From Crocinitomix sp. (GTDB taxonomy: Bacteria > Bacteroidota > Bacteroidia > Flavobacteriales_D > Crocinitomicaceae), in NCBI GenBank assembly GCA_013138735.1, contig WTCE01000099.1, forward strand, positions 1 to 48,650: a stretch of 48,650 bases of DNA. Reading direction: 5' to 3'. Positions 1 through 8,113 of the stretch are shown here, piece by piece (the first letter of the stretch is position 1; each line of letters begins with the position of its first letter). A program made the translations under genes and the position numbers. The notes beneath the pieces are model-generated. The model saw only the letters and a list, made by a program, of their open reading frames with translations. It was not told the DNA's origin and ran no database searches.

Positions 1-509
1 ATGCTTTGAAAGCTAAAACCTATTAGAAATCAGATACAAAAAATCGTGTACAACTTAACTTTATATCCAAAGTTGAGGGAAAATGCCGACTGAAATTAGA
101 CATGCGGATTTTAGGAGCTATCAGGACTTTTTTTTTGTGGTTGACGTGCGGATGCAAATCACAGGTGTTGGGTACTTTTTAAACTGTGAATAATTGTTTA
201 GTCAATGGAACGCGGATGTCGGAGATTTGGCTGATTTTCGCTGATTTTTAAGCGGTGCTAAACGAAAGAACTGTGTGCATGACGCACGGTTTGGTGTCGG
301 GATTACAATCCCTTTAATTTTGGTTTAAACGCAGGGTTGCAAACCCAGCGGAGCAAATCGGGACCAGCGAAGCTAAGGAACATTTTTTTGTGCTAATGAC
401 TATTGACTAACAACTAATGACTAATACAATCGACACTCATATCTCGAACTAACGAAAGTCATTTAAAATAGCAGTCATTCTATTTAAATTTGAAATTACA
501 TGCATCTTA
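1..509. other. Intergenic region with dispersed-repeat text, no gene
   Basis: I see no convincing gene here. The stretch holds two short sequences that recur elsewhere in the window: TTAGTCAATGGAACGCGGA (198-216), which recurs with two differences at 9468-9486, and a hairpin-forming element at 331-354 that recurs at 10832-10855 with compensatory changes. The phrase around 205-252 (CGCGGATG, GATTTGGCTGATTTTCGCTGATTT) resembles the intergenic repeats common in Bacteroidota genomes. A 36-codon ORF at about 83-193 is probably chance. Confidence 0.5.
331..354. repeat. Hairpin-forming dispersed repeat, copy 1
   Basis: GCAGGGTTGCAAACCCAGCG followed by GAGC. The stem is GGGTT/AACCC with a GCA loop. 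See the copy at 10832-10855. Confidence 0.55.
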
Positions 510-542
510 ATGGTTGGATGTTTTATCTTAAAAACAAATAGT

Positions 543-1409
543 ATGTCTTGGTTCTTCAATAATAAAACAGACTTTGTAAATGTCAAGATACTCGATAATT
601 TTTATCAAACCTCATCATTCTACCCAATGCCGGTTGTGATTTGCAGTACGCTATCCGATAGTGGGTTGACAAATCTTGGATCTTATTCGTTATGCTTTCC
701 TTTTGGGATTTCAAAGGATCATTATATGATGCTAATTAGTCGCAGCACATCTAATACTGCTGGGAATATCCGCAAGCATAAGACCATTGCATTAAATTTT
801 ATTCCATACGATAAGGCCTACTTAAAAAATGCGGTAGAATTAGGTTATCCTGGTGAGACAACAGAAGAAAAATTGGCTGAGAGCATTTTCACCCTCATTC
901 CAACCTCGCGAGATGAATCTGAAAAACAGGCTGGCCTAGAATATCCTGACATCATCAAGGAATCGGTTCAAATTTTTGAATGTACCGTTGACGAAACAGA
1001 CATTTTTAAATATGACGGCCCTGAAATTGAGGCTCATTTTCTATTAAAAATTGACAAAATCATTATGCAAGAACAATACGCCGACTATTTGAAGGCGGGT
1101 GAAGGATTCCCTACACTACCTGTAGATTTTGGCTATCGCGACAGCAAACAATTTTGGTTTAGTAAACACTCGCATCCTTATGCCGAACCAATTCCAAAGG
1201 GAAAGGGTGTCAATACAGATGCTGTACAATATCAAGTAGAACGGATGGAAGGAGCGGTAAAATGGCATCCAGACGCATATAAAAAATTGGTTAAGGTTCC
1301 GCGTATTTTCCTTAAAATGGTAATCGGTAAAATTAACGAGGCAGCAAAAACTGAAGGAATAGATTTAGTAACGCCCGAATTTTTAGATAAGGTGAATGCG
1401 AAGCGGTGA
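543..1409 (+). CDS. Flavin reductase-like / FMN-binding split-barrel protein
   Basis: The 288-residue product resembles the flavin reductase-like (DIM6/NTAB, split-barrel FMN-binding) family. The visible features are an N-terminal strand-rich part with a PMPVVICSTLSDSGLTNL-like segment, where family members carry 'P-V-S...G..N', followed by SYSLCFPFG and 'MMLISRST...T..NI', which is the usual flavin-contact region. Members bind FMN and reduce it or use it in oxidoreduction; the substrate cannot be told from sequence. I prefer the ATG at 543 (MSWFF) over one 11 codons upstream, because the extra residues look non-homologous and hydrophobic. It stands alone on the plus strand, with the downstream lipoprotein about 100 bp away. 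No signal peptide, so cytoplasmic. Family assignment fairly sure, function not. Confidence 0.72.
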   Translation: MSWFFNNKTDFVNVKILDNFYQTSSFYPMPVVICSTLSDSGLTNLGSYSLCFPFGISKDHYMMLISRSTSNTAGNIRKHKTIALNFIPYDKAYLKNAVELGYPGETTEEKLAESIFTLIPTSRDESEKQAGLEYPDIIKESVQIFECTVDETDIFKYDGPEIEAHFLLKIDKIIMQEQYADYLKAGEGFPTLPVDFGYRDSKQFWFSKHSHPYAEPIPKGKGVNTDAVQYQVERMEGAVKWHPDAYKKLVKVPRIFLKMVIGKINEAAKTEGIDLVTPEFLDKVNAKR

Positions 1410-1508
1410 TCATCATCTTTCATTAATCATATGCAAAAAACGCAAAAGTAAGGTTGGCTTTGCAAAAATCAATTATCTGAATCAAAGCGATTGCGCTACT
1501 TTTGAAGT

Positions 1509-1852
1509 ATGAAAAAGATAATAACACTACTCGTTTTAACATTAGCCGTTTAAGTTGTTCAAAAGAACGCCCCGTGATTCCTCAAGATTATGTCGGCAAT
1601 TGGAAATGCAATGCAAAAACTTTTGCTGGAATTAACGTTTATTACTATCTCAACATTAATTCAAACGGGACGGGCAATTACGAAAAAGATGGTTTCATTG
1701 ATGATGACAAAGTTTCCGGAGATATTGAAATCTCTAACGGTATTTTAAAAATTAAAAAGCAAACTTTTGCAATTGAAGAAGTTCCACAACTGTGTGAAGG
1801 AAGTACGTCAACTTGGGAGATGAAAGTTAGCGGATTAACCTATTCGCGGTGA
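1509..1852 (+). pseudogene. Small lipocalin-like lipoprotein, frameshifted in its signal peptide
   Basis: Translation from the ATG at 1509 gives MKKIITLLVLTLAV and then a stop. One frame over, the sequence continues without interruption from SCSKERPVIPQDYVGNWKC to the stop at 1852. Adding one T to the T-run at about 1549-1551 joins the two halves into a perfect lipobox (LAVLSC), giving a lipoprotein of about 114 residues. The mature part has a 'YVGNWKC' start and alternating strand-like segments, as in small lipocalin-like or META-type lipoproteins that begin 'GTW/GNW'. This is either a recent loss of function or a sequencing error in a homopolymer. The gene converges with the secreted protein on the minus strand 24 bp away. 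Exact family unknown. Confidence 0.6.
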
Positions 1853-1876
1853 TTTCACAGTTATAAACATTAGGAT

Positions 1877-3274
1877 TTATCCTCCGACCTTAATTGCAGT
1901 GGTTGTTTTGGTGTCAAATTCATCCAATAAAACAAGTTGGCTATTTTCTAAGTTAATAACCGTTACTATTGCATATTTAATTTCTCTTTGATAGACATAA
2001 TCAATTCCGTTCATTTTATAATCGGCAGGGAAAGTTCCAAAACTTCTATAGTTTTCTCTTTTCTCAAGAATAGTTTCGGTATAATTGGGATACGACCAAT
2101 CCGCAAAATATGAACTGTTTTCTTGGATATGAGCTATTTTTAAATTTTGATCTAAAGTGATCACATAGCCTTTTCCGTAGCCGTTTTTCTTCCCTGGTTT
2201 TTTAGGTGCAAACCCTCTTACAATAAGCTGTAAATTATTATTAATCGGATCACTTACTACCTCATAAAGTTTAAAGCCTCTGTGTTCGTCTCTAACACAA
2301 TCGTTCCCTGTCATTTTTAAGAATTCTTCGACTAGATTACCTGAACTTGCCCCAAATGTTTCTATTCTCACATCTTTTTGAATTTTTTTACCAAAAAACC
2401 GTGTAGTTTCCGCTAATTTATCTTGCACATAAATATTATATTTTTCCGTATCAAACTTATATGGAAATAAAGAAGTAACCGAGCTATTTAATCGATATCG
2501 ACCTTCATAATCCTTTTTCTCTCCTAATTTCACTTCGTTCGCAACATTAATAATAATTGATTGTCGGTATTCATTCACCGCATTTTCCCATTTTTTGGTT
2601 GGCTTCCCATCTTTATCCACCATATAGTAAGTTTTAAAAACGAGTTCATCTTTACTTCTACGATCAAAACCCCAAGTTGAATTAAAATCGGTTCCTTCGA
2701 TAAAAGTTGGTAAAACATTACTTGTATCCAGAATGTCTAAATCTTGATTTAAGACGATAATGGGTTGAAAAGCAACAAATTTATTGCCATACGGGGTAAA
2801 TACACCTTTTGTCCCAACTCCAAAAACAAATACTTTATCGTCTATGGTTTCAATATTCGAAACGGCTCTAAAGGGAATGATTTCATTTAAATCTCGTGTA
2901 GTATGAAGTCCCGTTTCATACGAAAACTGATGCAGTCTATTGATACAATTATCATTGCTGAATGCTGTGCCATATTGCGCCAAATAAATATAATCATCTT
3001 GAGGTGAACAATAAAAATAATTTTCATTCCCAACAGATTTTACTTGCTCTAATTTCACACGCCAAATTAGATCCATATTATTTGAATAGAGAGAAATTCC
3101 ATCTTTATCAACACGGACAATTTGTTCATCTTTTGTCTTCACATATTGCACATAATTCTGTATCGCATTTGATATTGGCTTCTGCAGGTCTGTTTTTAGT
3201 TCTTTCTCAAATATCACGTTTTGAGCGCTGAGATAAAAAGGAATGCAAAGGAATAGGGTGATTATGAATTTCAT
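1877..3274 (-). CDS. Secreted protein of unknown function
   Basis: A 465-residue protein with a clean Sec signal peptide (MKFIITLFLCIPFYLSAQ, cleavage after residue 18) and no lipobox, so periplasmic or surface. The body is rich in short beta-like segments alternating with polar loops (for example SLYSNNMDLIWRVKLEQV and ETIDDKVFVFGVGTKGV), which suggests a beta-propeller-like or all-beta fold, but I see no diagnostic repeat. There is no T9SS sorting tail. I do not recognise a family. It is monocistronic, with the glycine-rich T9SS gene upstream separated by a terminator at 3357-3387. Confidence 0.7.
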   Translation of the reverse strand: MKFIITLFLCIPFYLSAQNVIFEKELKTDLQKPISNAIQNYVQYVKTKDEQIVRVDKDGISLYSNNMDLIWRVKLEQVKSVGNENYFYCSPQDDYIYLAQYGTAFSNDNCINRLHQFSYETGLHTTRDLNEIIPFRAVSNIETIDDKVFVFGVGTKGVFTPYGNKFVAFQPIIVLNQDLDILDTSNVLPTFIEGTDFNSTWGFDRRSKDELVFKTYYMVDKDGKPTKKWENAVNEYRQSIIINVANEVKLGEKKDYEGRYRLNSSVTSLFPYKFDTEKYNIYVQDKLAETTRFFGKKIQKDVRIETFGASSGNLVEEFLKMTGNDCVRDEHRGFKLYEVVSDPINNNLQLIVRGFAPKKPGKKNGYGKGYVITLDQNLKIAHIQENSSYFADWSYPNYTETILEKRENYRSFGTFPADYKMNGIDYVYQREIKYAIVTVINLENSQLVLLDEFDTKTTTAIKVGG

Positions 3275-3356
3275 AATTTTTTGTATTGACGGACTAAATC
3301 TAAATAATTAATCGAGATTATTGCTTTAGTTTTGGACTAAACAATTTAAATTAAAA

Positions 3357-3387
3357 AAAGGGTCGCCTATATTATAGACGACCCTTT
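3357..3387 (-). terminator. Rho-independent terminator of the glycine-rich T9SS gene
   Basis: A long hairpin with AAAGGGTCG and CTATA on one arm and TATAG and CGACCCTTT on the other, with a single mismatch. On the minus strand it is followed by a T-run (plus-strand A-run at 3353-3359). It lies 30 bp after the stop of the 3418-5412 gene. Confidence 0.8.
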
Positions 3388-3417
3388 CTATTTTACGCTT
3401 TATTTAAGCGTCAATAT

Positions 3418-5412
3418 TTATTGCTTTACAAGCTGAACTATGCTTGTTTTATCATTTTGATTTAGCACTACGATATAAGCACCGCTAGCCAATTCTTCTA
3501 AATTCACTTCAGTGCTATTAATCGCACTTCCATTGTAAAGAATTTGTCCACTAATGCTAGTAATTGAATAGGTGAAATTACCTTCCAATTGAATATTCAA
3601 GATGTCAACCGTTGGATTTGGATAAACATTCACAGAATTTTCAATTTCGTTAATTCCAACTTGTGAACCTAATTGCATTGTTTCAGTAGCAGTACAACCT
3701 GCTTCACCGATAACTACAATAGTGTAAAACCCACCTGAAAGGCCAGTCAAATCTTGCGTATCATCAAAATCGCCAGTTCCATCATTGTCCCAATCGAAAG
3801 TGAAAGTTGGAGCACCACCAGTAATAACAATAGCAATTTCACCGTCATCACCAGCAACTTCTTCAGTTGTAGTATATGTGATTGAAATTTCTTCAGCCAC
3901 TGTAATGTCAATCTCATCTGTATCTGTACAACCGTTTTCATCTGTTCCAGTAACCGTATAAGTATAGGTACCTACAGCCATTGGCGTATAAGAATCACCA
4001 TCTTCAATATCAGCTGGATCCCAAACGTAATCCTCAGCACCAGTTCCATTTAAAGTAACTGAATTTCCAATACAAATTATATCATCATCTGCAGTTGCGC
4101 TAACTGATGGTAAATCATATACAGTTACATCAATCGTTTCAGAAGTTGAACAATCTGATCCATCAAAAGTACCCGTTAAAGTATAAGTCGTAACTCCAAC
4201 TGGAGGTGTAAAATCCTCAGGATCCCAAGAATACTCATCAGCATTTCCACCGGCACCTAAAACAATCACATCACCGTCGCAATATTCTTCACCGCCAATT
4301 GTCGGTACAACAATAGGCGCTGCTATTACTTCAATCTCTATTGTTGTAACACAATCCTCAGGATCGATAGTACTTGCTGTGTATGTAATTGTACCCGCAT
4401 CAACAGGAGTAAAAGCAACACCATCTACAACACCGTCTAACCAAGTAACATCCTCACCACTCACGGCAACACCACTAAGTGTTACTTCATCTCCAAAACA
4501 AATTTCAGTTTCAGATGCAGTAATATCAATGATATTACACAATTCAGTAATGATAATTTGTCCATTTCCAACACCAACACCAGCAGTATTCACTTGATCA
4601 GCTCCATCATTGAAAGAACCACCGCCGCCAGCGCCGTTATATCCATTAGTAATTGGTTCGCCACCGCAACCGCCGCCGCTGTAGCCACCGCCACCGCCGC
4701 CACTAACTGCTCCGCAACGTGCGTTACCGCCGCCGCCGCCGCCGTAACCACCTGGCGCTATACTTGCTCCAGATCCGCCACCAGTTCCGCCTGCCCCGCC
4801 GTCTAACGGTCTTTGTCCACCAGTTGAGTTAGATGAGCAACCATAAATGGTACCGTTGTTTCCATTAGACAACCATCCTGCTCCTCCACTTCCGTAATCA
4901 GGGAAACCTGTTGGCACAACACCACCGTTTCCACCAGTACCAGCTCCATCAGGCAATCCGTTTCCAATCACACCGTCTTCATCTATTGAAGCGTCCAATC
5001 CAAAATAAGCTACTCCGCCTATATCAGTATAACCTGCTCCACCGCCGCCACCAGCAGCAATTAATAATTCATCAGCAGCGTTCCAAACGAAAGTACCGCC
5101 ACCACCGCCACCGACGTAAGTTGCAGATCCACCTTCTTCACCAACCATAAGTGTTAGAACTTCTCCTGGCGTAACGGCAAATGCACCAATCATTTGTGCG
5201 CCGTTTCCTGGGGCAGAAACAACTGCTCCACCTCCGATTTCGTTACCACCAATAGCTCCAGTTGTAGAAATTTCAATTAAGGTAACACCACCTGGAACTG
5301 TATACATTTGTAGTCCTCCAGTATAATCAAAGGTTACTTGCGACCAAGAATTGGTCATACCAAATCCTACAATAAAAAGCAGGACTGTTTTGAGTAAAAA
5401 TTTTGTATTCAT
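3418..5412 (-). CDS. Secreted glycine-rich, Ig-like repeat protein with T9SS sorting domain
   Basis: A 664-residue secreted protein. Residues 1-25 are a signal peptide ending in SWSQ. Residues of about 35-290 are very glycine-rich (runs such as GGGGGG, GGGGAGY), resembling the glycine-rich domain found in many Bacteroidota surface proteins. Three Ig/PKD-like modules follow (about 290-510), each with a 'C-G--VTL-G' start and a Y-W-D core, then an acidic module containing FDWDNDGTGDFDD. The last 75 residues (VNVYPNPTVDILNI ... IVQLVKQ) are a type A T9SS C-terminal sorting domain, so the protein should cross the outer membrane by T9SS and be attached to the surface or released. Probable role in adhesion or matrix. 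The 'FDWDNDGTGDFDD' module recurs in the FG-GAP protein at 33871-36027. Plus-strand ORFs across the GC-rich part are antisense shadows. Confidence 0.88.
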   Translation of the reverse strand: MNTKFLLKTVLLFIVGFGMTNSWSQVTFDYTGGLQMYTVPGGVTLIEISTTGAIGGNEIGGGAVVSAPGNGAQMIGAFAVTPGEVLTLMVGEEGGSATYVGGGGGGTFVWNAADELLIAAGGGGGAGYTDIGGVAYFGLDASIDEDGVIGNGLPDGAGTGGNGGVVPTGFPDYGSGGAGWLSNGNNGTIYGCSSNSTGGQRPLDGGAGGTGGGSGASIAPGGYGGGGGGNARCGAVSGGGGGGYSGGGCGGEPITNGYNGAGGGGSFNDGADQVNTAGVGVGNGQIIITELCNIIDITASETEICFGDEVTLSGVAVSGEDVTWLDGVVDGVAFTPVDAGTITYTASTIDPEDCVTTIEIEVIAAPIVVPTIGGEEYCDGDVIVLGAGGNADEYSWDPEDFTPPVGVTTYTLTGTFDGSDCSTSETIDVTVYDLPSVSATADDDIICIGNSVTLNGTGAEDYVWDPADIEDGDSYTPMAVGTYTYTVTGTDENGCTDTDEIDITVAEEISITYTTTEEVAGDDGEIAIVITGGAPTFTFDWDNDGTGDFDDTQDLTGLSGGFYTIVVIGEAGCTATETMQLGSQVGINEIENSVNVYPNPTVDILNIQLEGNFTYSITSISGQILYNGSAINSTEVNLEELASGAYIVVLNQNDKTSIVQLVKQ

Positions 5413-5483
5413 AGTTATTTATTTAAATATTAGGTAGATTTTGTTTCTAAAATCTTGGGTAAATGTATGGAATTTTTATTTAT

Positions 5484-5610
5484 TATGTTGAGGATTGTTA
5501 AGGGTTTGTGTTTGGCGGGGGGTGGGGGTGTTTGGGGTTGATTGTTGTTGTGGATGATAAGGTGGTTGTTATCAATTGTTTGATGGGGGTTGTGGGGTAG
5601 GGTGTTTTTG
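5484..5610. other. G/T-rich, C-poor tract upstream of the T9SS gene
   Basis: On the plus strand this 127-bp stretch is almost devoid of C and consists of TG, GGG and TTG runs. It lies just upstream of the minus-strand gene starting at 5412, so the leader on the coding strand is C/A-rich. A similar tract lies upstream of the PnuC gene at 39915-40030. No coding potential seen. Confidence 0.5.
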
Positions 5611-5642
5611 GGAGAACTAGTAGAGATTGGGGGACTTTTATC

Positions 5643-5667
5643 GAGAGTATCCCAAAAAGTGTGTAAA
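5643..5667. mobile_element. Possible solitary IS256-like terminal repeat
   Basis: The sequence GAGAGTATCCCAAAAAGTG plus TGTAAA resembles the terminal inverted repeats of IS256-family (mutator-type) elements, which often read as GAGA-x-TGTCCCAAAAAGTGTGTAAA. No transposase and no matching second end is visible nearby, so at most this is a relic end. The family comparison is from memory. Confidence 0.3.
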
Positions 5668-5737
5668 AATAAAAATTATTAACTTAATATTTTGGAACTA
5701 TGAATTTTATGTTCTTTCCTAAAGCTGTTTGACATGT

Positions 5738-5857
5738 TTAATCTCCTCCTGGATCGTGTTGCTTGATTTTCCCTCCTCCTTTAATCTGAAATAAATGCGA
5801 TTTGGAAAGCTGATTTATTGCTGCATTCCTTTTTATCGTTTTAATCGAATTTTTCAT
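5738..5857 (-). CDS. Candidate double-glycine-leader peptide (natural product precursor-like)
   Basis: A 39-residue ORF from ATG at 5857 to TAA at 5738. It starts MKNSIKTIKRNAAINQLSK, followed by SHLFQIKGGG and a short polar tail KIKQHDPGGD. The pattern of a basic N-terminus, a leucine/serine-rich amphipathic stretch ending in 'L-x-x-I-K-G-G' and a short C-terminal core matches the Bacteroidota precursor peptides with GG leaders (bacteriocin or RiPP-like). There is no peptidase-ABC (C39) transporter, radical SAM or lanthipeptide enzyme next to it, so it is orphan if real. The next gene in the same direction starts 325 bp downstream. It could also be a chance ORF; the leader pattern is the only support. 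Confidence 0.42.
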   Translation of the reverse strand: MKNSIKTIKRNAAINQLSKSHLFQIKGGGKIKQHDPGGD

Positions 5858-5909
5858 AGAGGTCTTTTTTGAGTTCGTACCGAATATAGTGAATATTTTG
5901 TTAAACTCA

Positions 5910-6234
5910 ATGAGATACAGCCATTTGTCATTGCTGAATACATTGTAGCAAAGTCAAAAATTCAGATGCAACTGCAACAACTCCGGATAAAAACAACGAA
6001 CCTGTCTACCTCAGTTATTTTTACTTTTCGAAAGTTATTGAGCCCAATATGGAAGGAAATGGACATGGAGAAAAGGTGAATTGCGTTGATTGTTCCTTAA
6101 TTGTATCAACCTTGACAAATGTCCTAGGCGCAAACCTGAAAGTGGGCAAACTACAAAACACGGATGAGACGAATTATAGCGATCCCGACTCGATTGGAAA
6201 AAACCGTTTCGAAATATTCAAGACTGAAATTTGA
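5910..6234 (+). pseudogene. Relic of a small lipoprotein-like gene
   Basis: From 5938 to the TGA at 6234 one frame reads as plausible protein (HCSKVKNSDATATTPDK, then YLSYFYFSKVIEPNMEGNG and a C-terminal FEIFKTEI), but it has no start. In another frame an ATG at 5910 gives MRYSHLSLLNTL and then a stop just before the Cys-Ser-Lys. Joining the two would make a crude lipoprotein signal ending at that Cys, so this may be a frameshifted gene. A shorter 61-residue ORF starting at the ATG at 6049 lies inside it. Family unknown. Low confidence. Confidence 0.28.
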
Positions 6235-6270
6235 CATACTTTAAGGAAATCTGCCACTTCTAAATACAAA

Positions 6271-6301
6271 GAACCCACTCAAAAAAAATCTGAGCGGGTT
6301 C
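6271..6301. terminator. Bidirectional terminator downstream of a lipoprotein gene
   Basis: Hairpin with arms GAACCCACTCA and TGAGCGGGTTC (10 of 11 paired) around an A-rich loop. T-rich sequence follows on both strands (plus: CAATTGTTCTTTTT). It lies 48 bp past the stop of the 6349-7278 lipoprotein. Confidence 0.75.
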
Positions 6302-6348
6302 AATTGTTCTTTTTCTAGCTAGTTAGTAGCTAGACCAATATTTCTAGA

Positions 6349-7278
6349 CTATGGTAAATTCATGATATCATCATCCATTTGTCCAATAGAACTGTAATCT
6401 AAATGTGAAGCGTCAATCGTCATTCCACATTCGATATGAACTGAATATACAATTGAATACATGTTCATTCCAGTAATTGGATCTCTTTGAATTACTATGA
6501 AAGTAAGAACTGTACCTTCTGGTACTTCTGTACAATATAACGAAGAACCATCATAGTACATATCATCAACACGTACCAATGTCATTTGACCGTCAACAGA
6601 GATAAATACATCTGTTTCATCAGGACTTGATCCTTCTGGTACTCTAATACAAATCTCACACCATGGTCCTGGAGGAGACCAATCAAAATTGTACCATCCA
6701 CCTGACATGATACCAGCTACATAACCACCATCATATGGCTCCATCATTCCATCAGGATCTCTATCCTCTGCGCCTGCAAGTTCCCATCCTGCACCGTTGT
6801 TTACCCAAAGTTTCATTTTTGGATCTTCAACTTCTGCTGGAACATTAACTAGCATAGCTTCAACTTGACGAAGGCTTTGATCACTACCTGGTAAAGTAAC
6901 GTCTAGGAAAAACTCTCCTCCTGAAACTAACATTTCATTCTCAGCTGTTAGGGTTGTTACATCCGTTTTAATCATGTCTAACTTAGAGAAAACTTCGATT
7001 AGTTTCACTTCAACGTTTCCTGTTAAAACATCTCCATTCGCATCCAAAAAGTTATTGGCTGGTATGGTAACCGTAGTTCCCTGCATACCTGTAACCTCAA
7101 TTGGAGTGTTTGCATCAACGATAAACGTTTGCATACTGTTGTCTCTGTTCTCTTGATAATATTCATCCAGTGTTTGACTAACTGTTGAATTTTCTGTTTC
7201 TTCGGCGGTATTTTGTTTTTCACACGCACCAAAGATTAGCAAGGTGGCTGCTGCCACCAATAGATAACTTTTTTTCAT
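6349..7278 (-). CDS. Lipoprotein of unknown function
   Basis: A 309-residue lipoprotein: MKKSYLLVAAATLLIFGAC puts the lipobox Cys at about residue 19. The segment EVTGMQGTTVTIPANNFLDA followed by 'GNVEVKLIEVFSKLDMI' is a motif I know from many Bacteroidota surface lipoproteins, where it starts an all-beta domain; its biochemical role is not known. The C-terminal half has tryptophan-rich (GGWYNFDWSPPGPW) and cysteine-containing strands (CEICIRVPEG), suggestive of a second beta-sandwich. Monocistronic with its own terminator at 6271-6301. Expected location is the outer membrane, periplasmic face or surface. Confidence 0.75.
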   Translation of the reverse strand: MKKSYLLVAAATLLIFGACEKQNTAEETENSTVSQTLDEYYQENRDNSMQTFIVDANTPIEVTGMQGTTVTIPANNFLDANGDVLTGNVEVKLIEVFSKLDMIKTDVTTLTAENEMLVSGGEFFLDVTLPGSDQSLRQVEAMLVNVPAEVEDPKMKLWVNNGAGWELAGAEDRDPDGMMEPYDGGYVAGIMSGGWYNFDWSPPGPWCEICIRVPEGSSPDETDVFISVDGQMTLVRVDDMYYDGSSLYCTEVPEGTVLTFIVIQRDPITGMNMYSIVYSVHIECGMTIDASHLDYSSIGQMDDDIMNLP

Positions 7279-8113
7279 AAGGTATAAATTTTGGTTAATA
7301 AATTAGTTGAAGCAATTGTAGAGATAAATTTTTATAATTCCAAATTTCAATTTAGATTTAGGATGACACGTTAACTCCCACATTTTTAGTTCAATAATTC
7401 CGGCTTTCAGTAAGTCGTATTCGAGTTGTTTTTCATCATCTCGTTTAGGGGAACTGCCTGTACAAACCGCACACCTGAATCGATTAAATAAAGAGATTTT
7501 ATTACGGAATATTAATTATTTGATCAAAAAAAACAATGTCCAAAGAGGTATTAGGATCATGCTCTTTTTAAAGGGCATCTAAGTTACATTTATAGTTCGC
7601 TGAATAGATTTTTAAAAGCAGGTGTTAATTATTTGACAACAATAACATTAACGCCTTGATTATCAATATTTTTGAACTATTTTTAAATTTCATAAAAAAA
7701 AAACAAATCACTAATTGACTGTTAAAAATGCAACATTATATCCATTCTTGATCGAATCTCCGCTTGCGTGATCATTGTTAAAATTGCTTTTGCAATCACA
7801 TTTTAAATGATTTTTACTAATAAAACATCTATTATAAAGTGTATAAAATGTTCATTTCCAATAGCACGAAAACACATACCAAATAAAGCCCCGTATTAGT
7901 TGTGCAGGGCCTTGCTGACTTTGCTCAGTAGTGCAGTTATTGCGTGGAGTGAGGTTGATGAAATTTGGTTTGAAAAATGTAAAATGGTGCGCGGAATATT
8001 CGTGTAGGAGTGTAGATTGGGGTTTGTTGCGATTTGAGTTAGCGCAGTAGCACATGTTTTCACTGAAATTCTATGAAGGTGAAGCTACTGCGAAGCTGAG
8101 GGCATCACTAGAG
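7279..8113. other. Long intergenic region downstream of the eCIS operon
   Basis: No supported gene. A 67-codon minus-strand ORF at 7852-8055 overlaps repeat-like sequence and has no family-like features. The region carries members of a short repeat built on CAGTAGTGCAGTTATTGCG (7925-7943), and a 9-bp perfect inverted repeat, CGCAGTAGC at 8043-8051 with GCTACTGCG at 8084-8092. The inverted repeat lies just past the last eCIS gene and could act as a transcription end or RNA-stabilising hairpin. Confidence 0.5.
8043..8092. repeat. 9-bp inverted repeat at the distal end of the eCIS operon
   Basis: CGCAGTAGC (8043-8051) and GCTACTGCG (8084-8092) are perfectly complementary, separated by 32 bp, and lie 22 bp past the stop of the last eCIS gene. 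There is no T-run on the minus strand right after it, so it is not a classical terminator. Confidence 0.45.

Noticed and set aside
83-193. 36-codon ORF at the left end
   Set aside because: It reads through repeat-like sequence and has no supporting context.
4379-5150. Plus-strand ORFs opposite the glycine-rich protein
   Set aside because: They are antisense to a GC-rich, glycine-coding stretch and show only His/Thr/Ala low-complexity sequence with no start context.
5679-5735. 18-codon ORF, MSNSFRKEHKIHSSKILS, after the double-glycine peptide
   Set aside because: Too short, and no leader or core pattern; kept only as a note.
7852-8055. 67-codon minus-strand ORF
   Set aside because: It is made of intergenic repeat-like sequence, has no family resemblance and no operon context.
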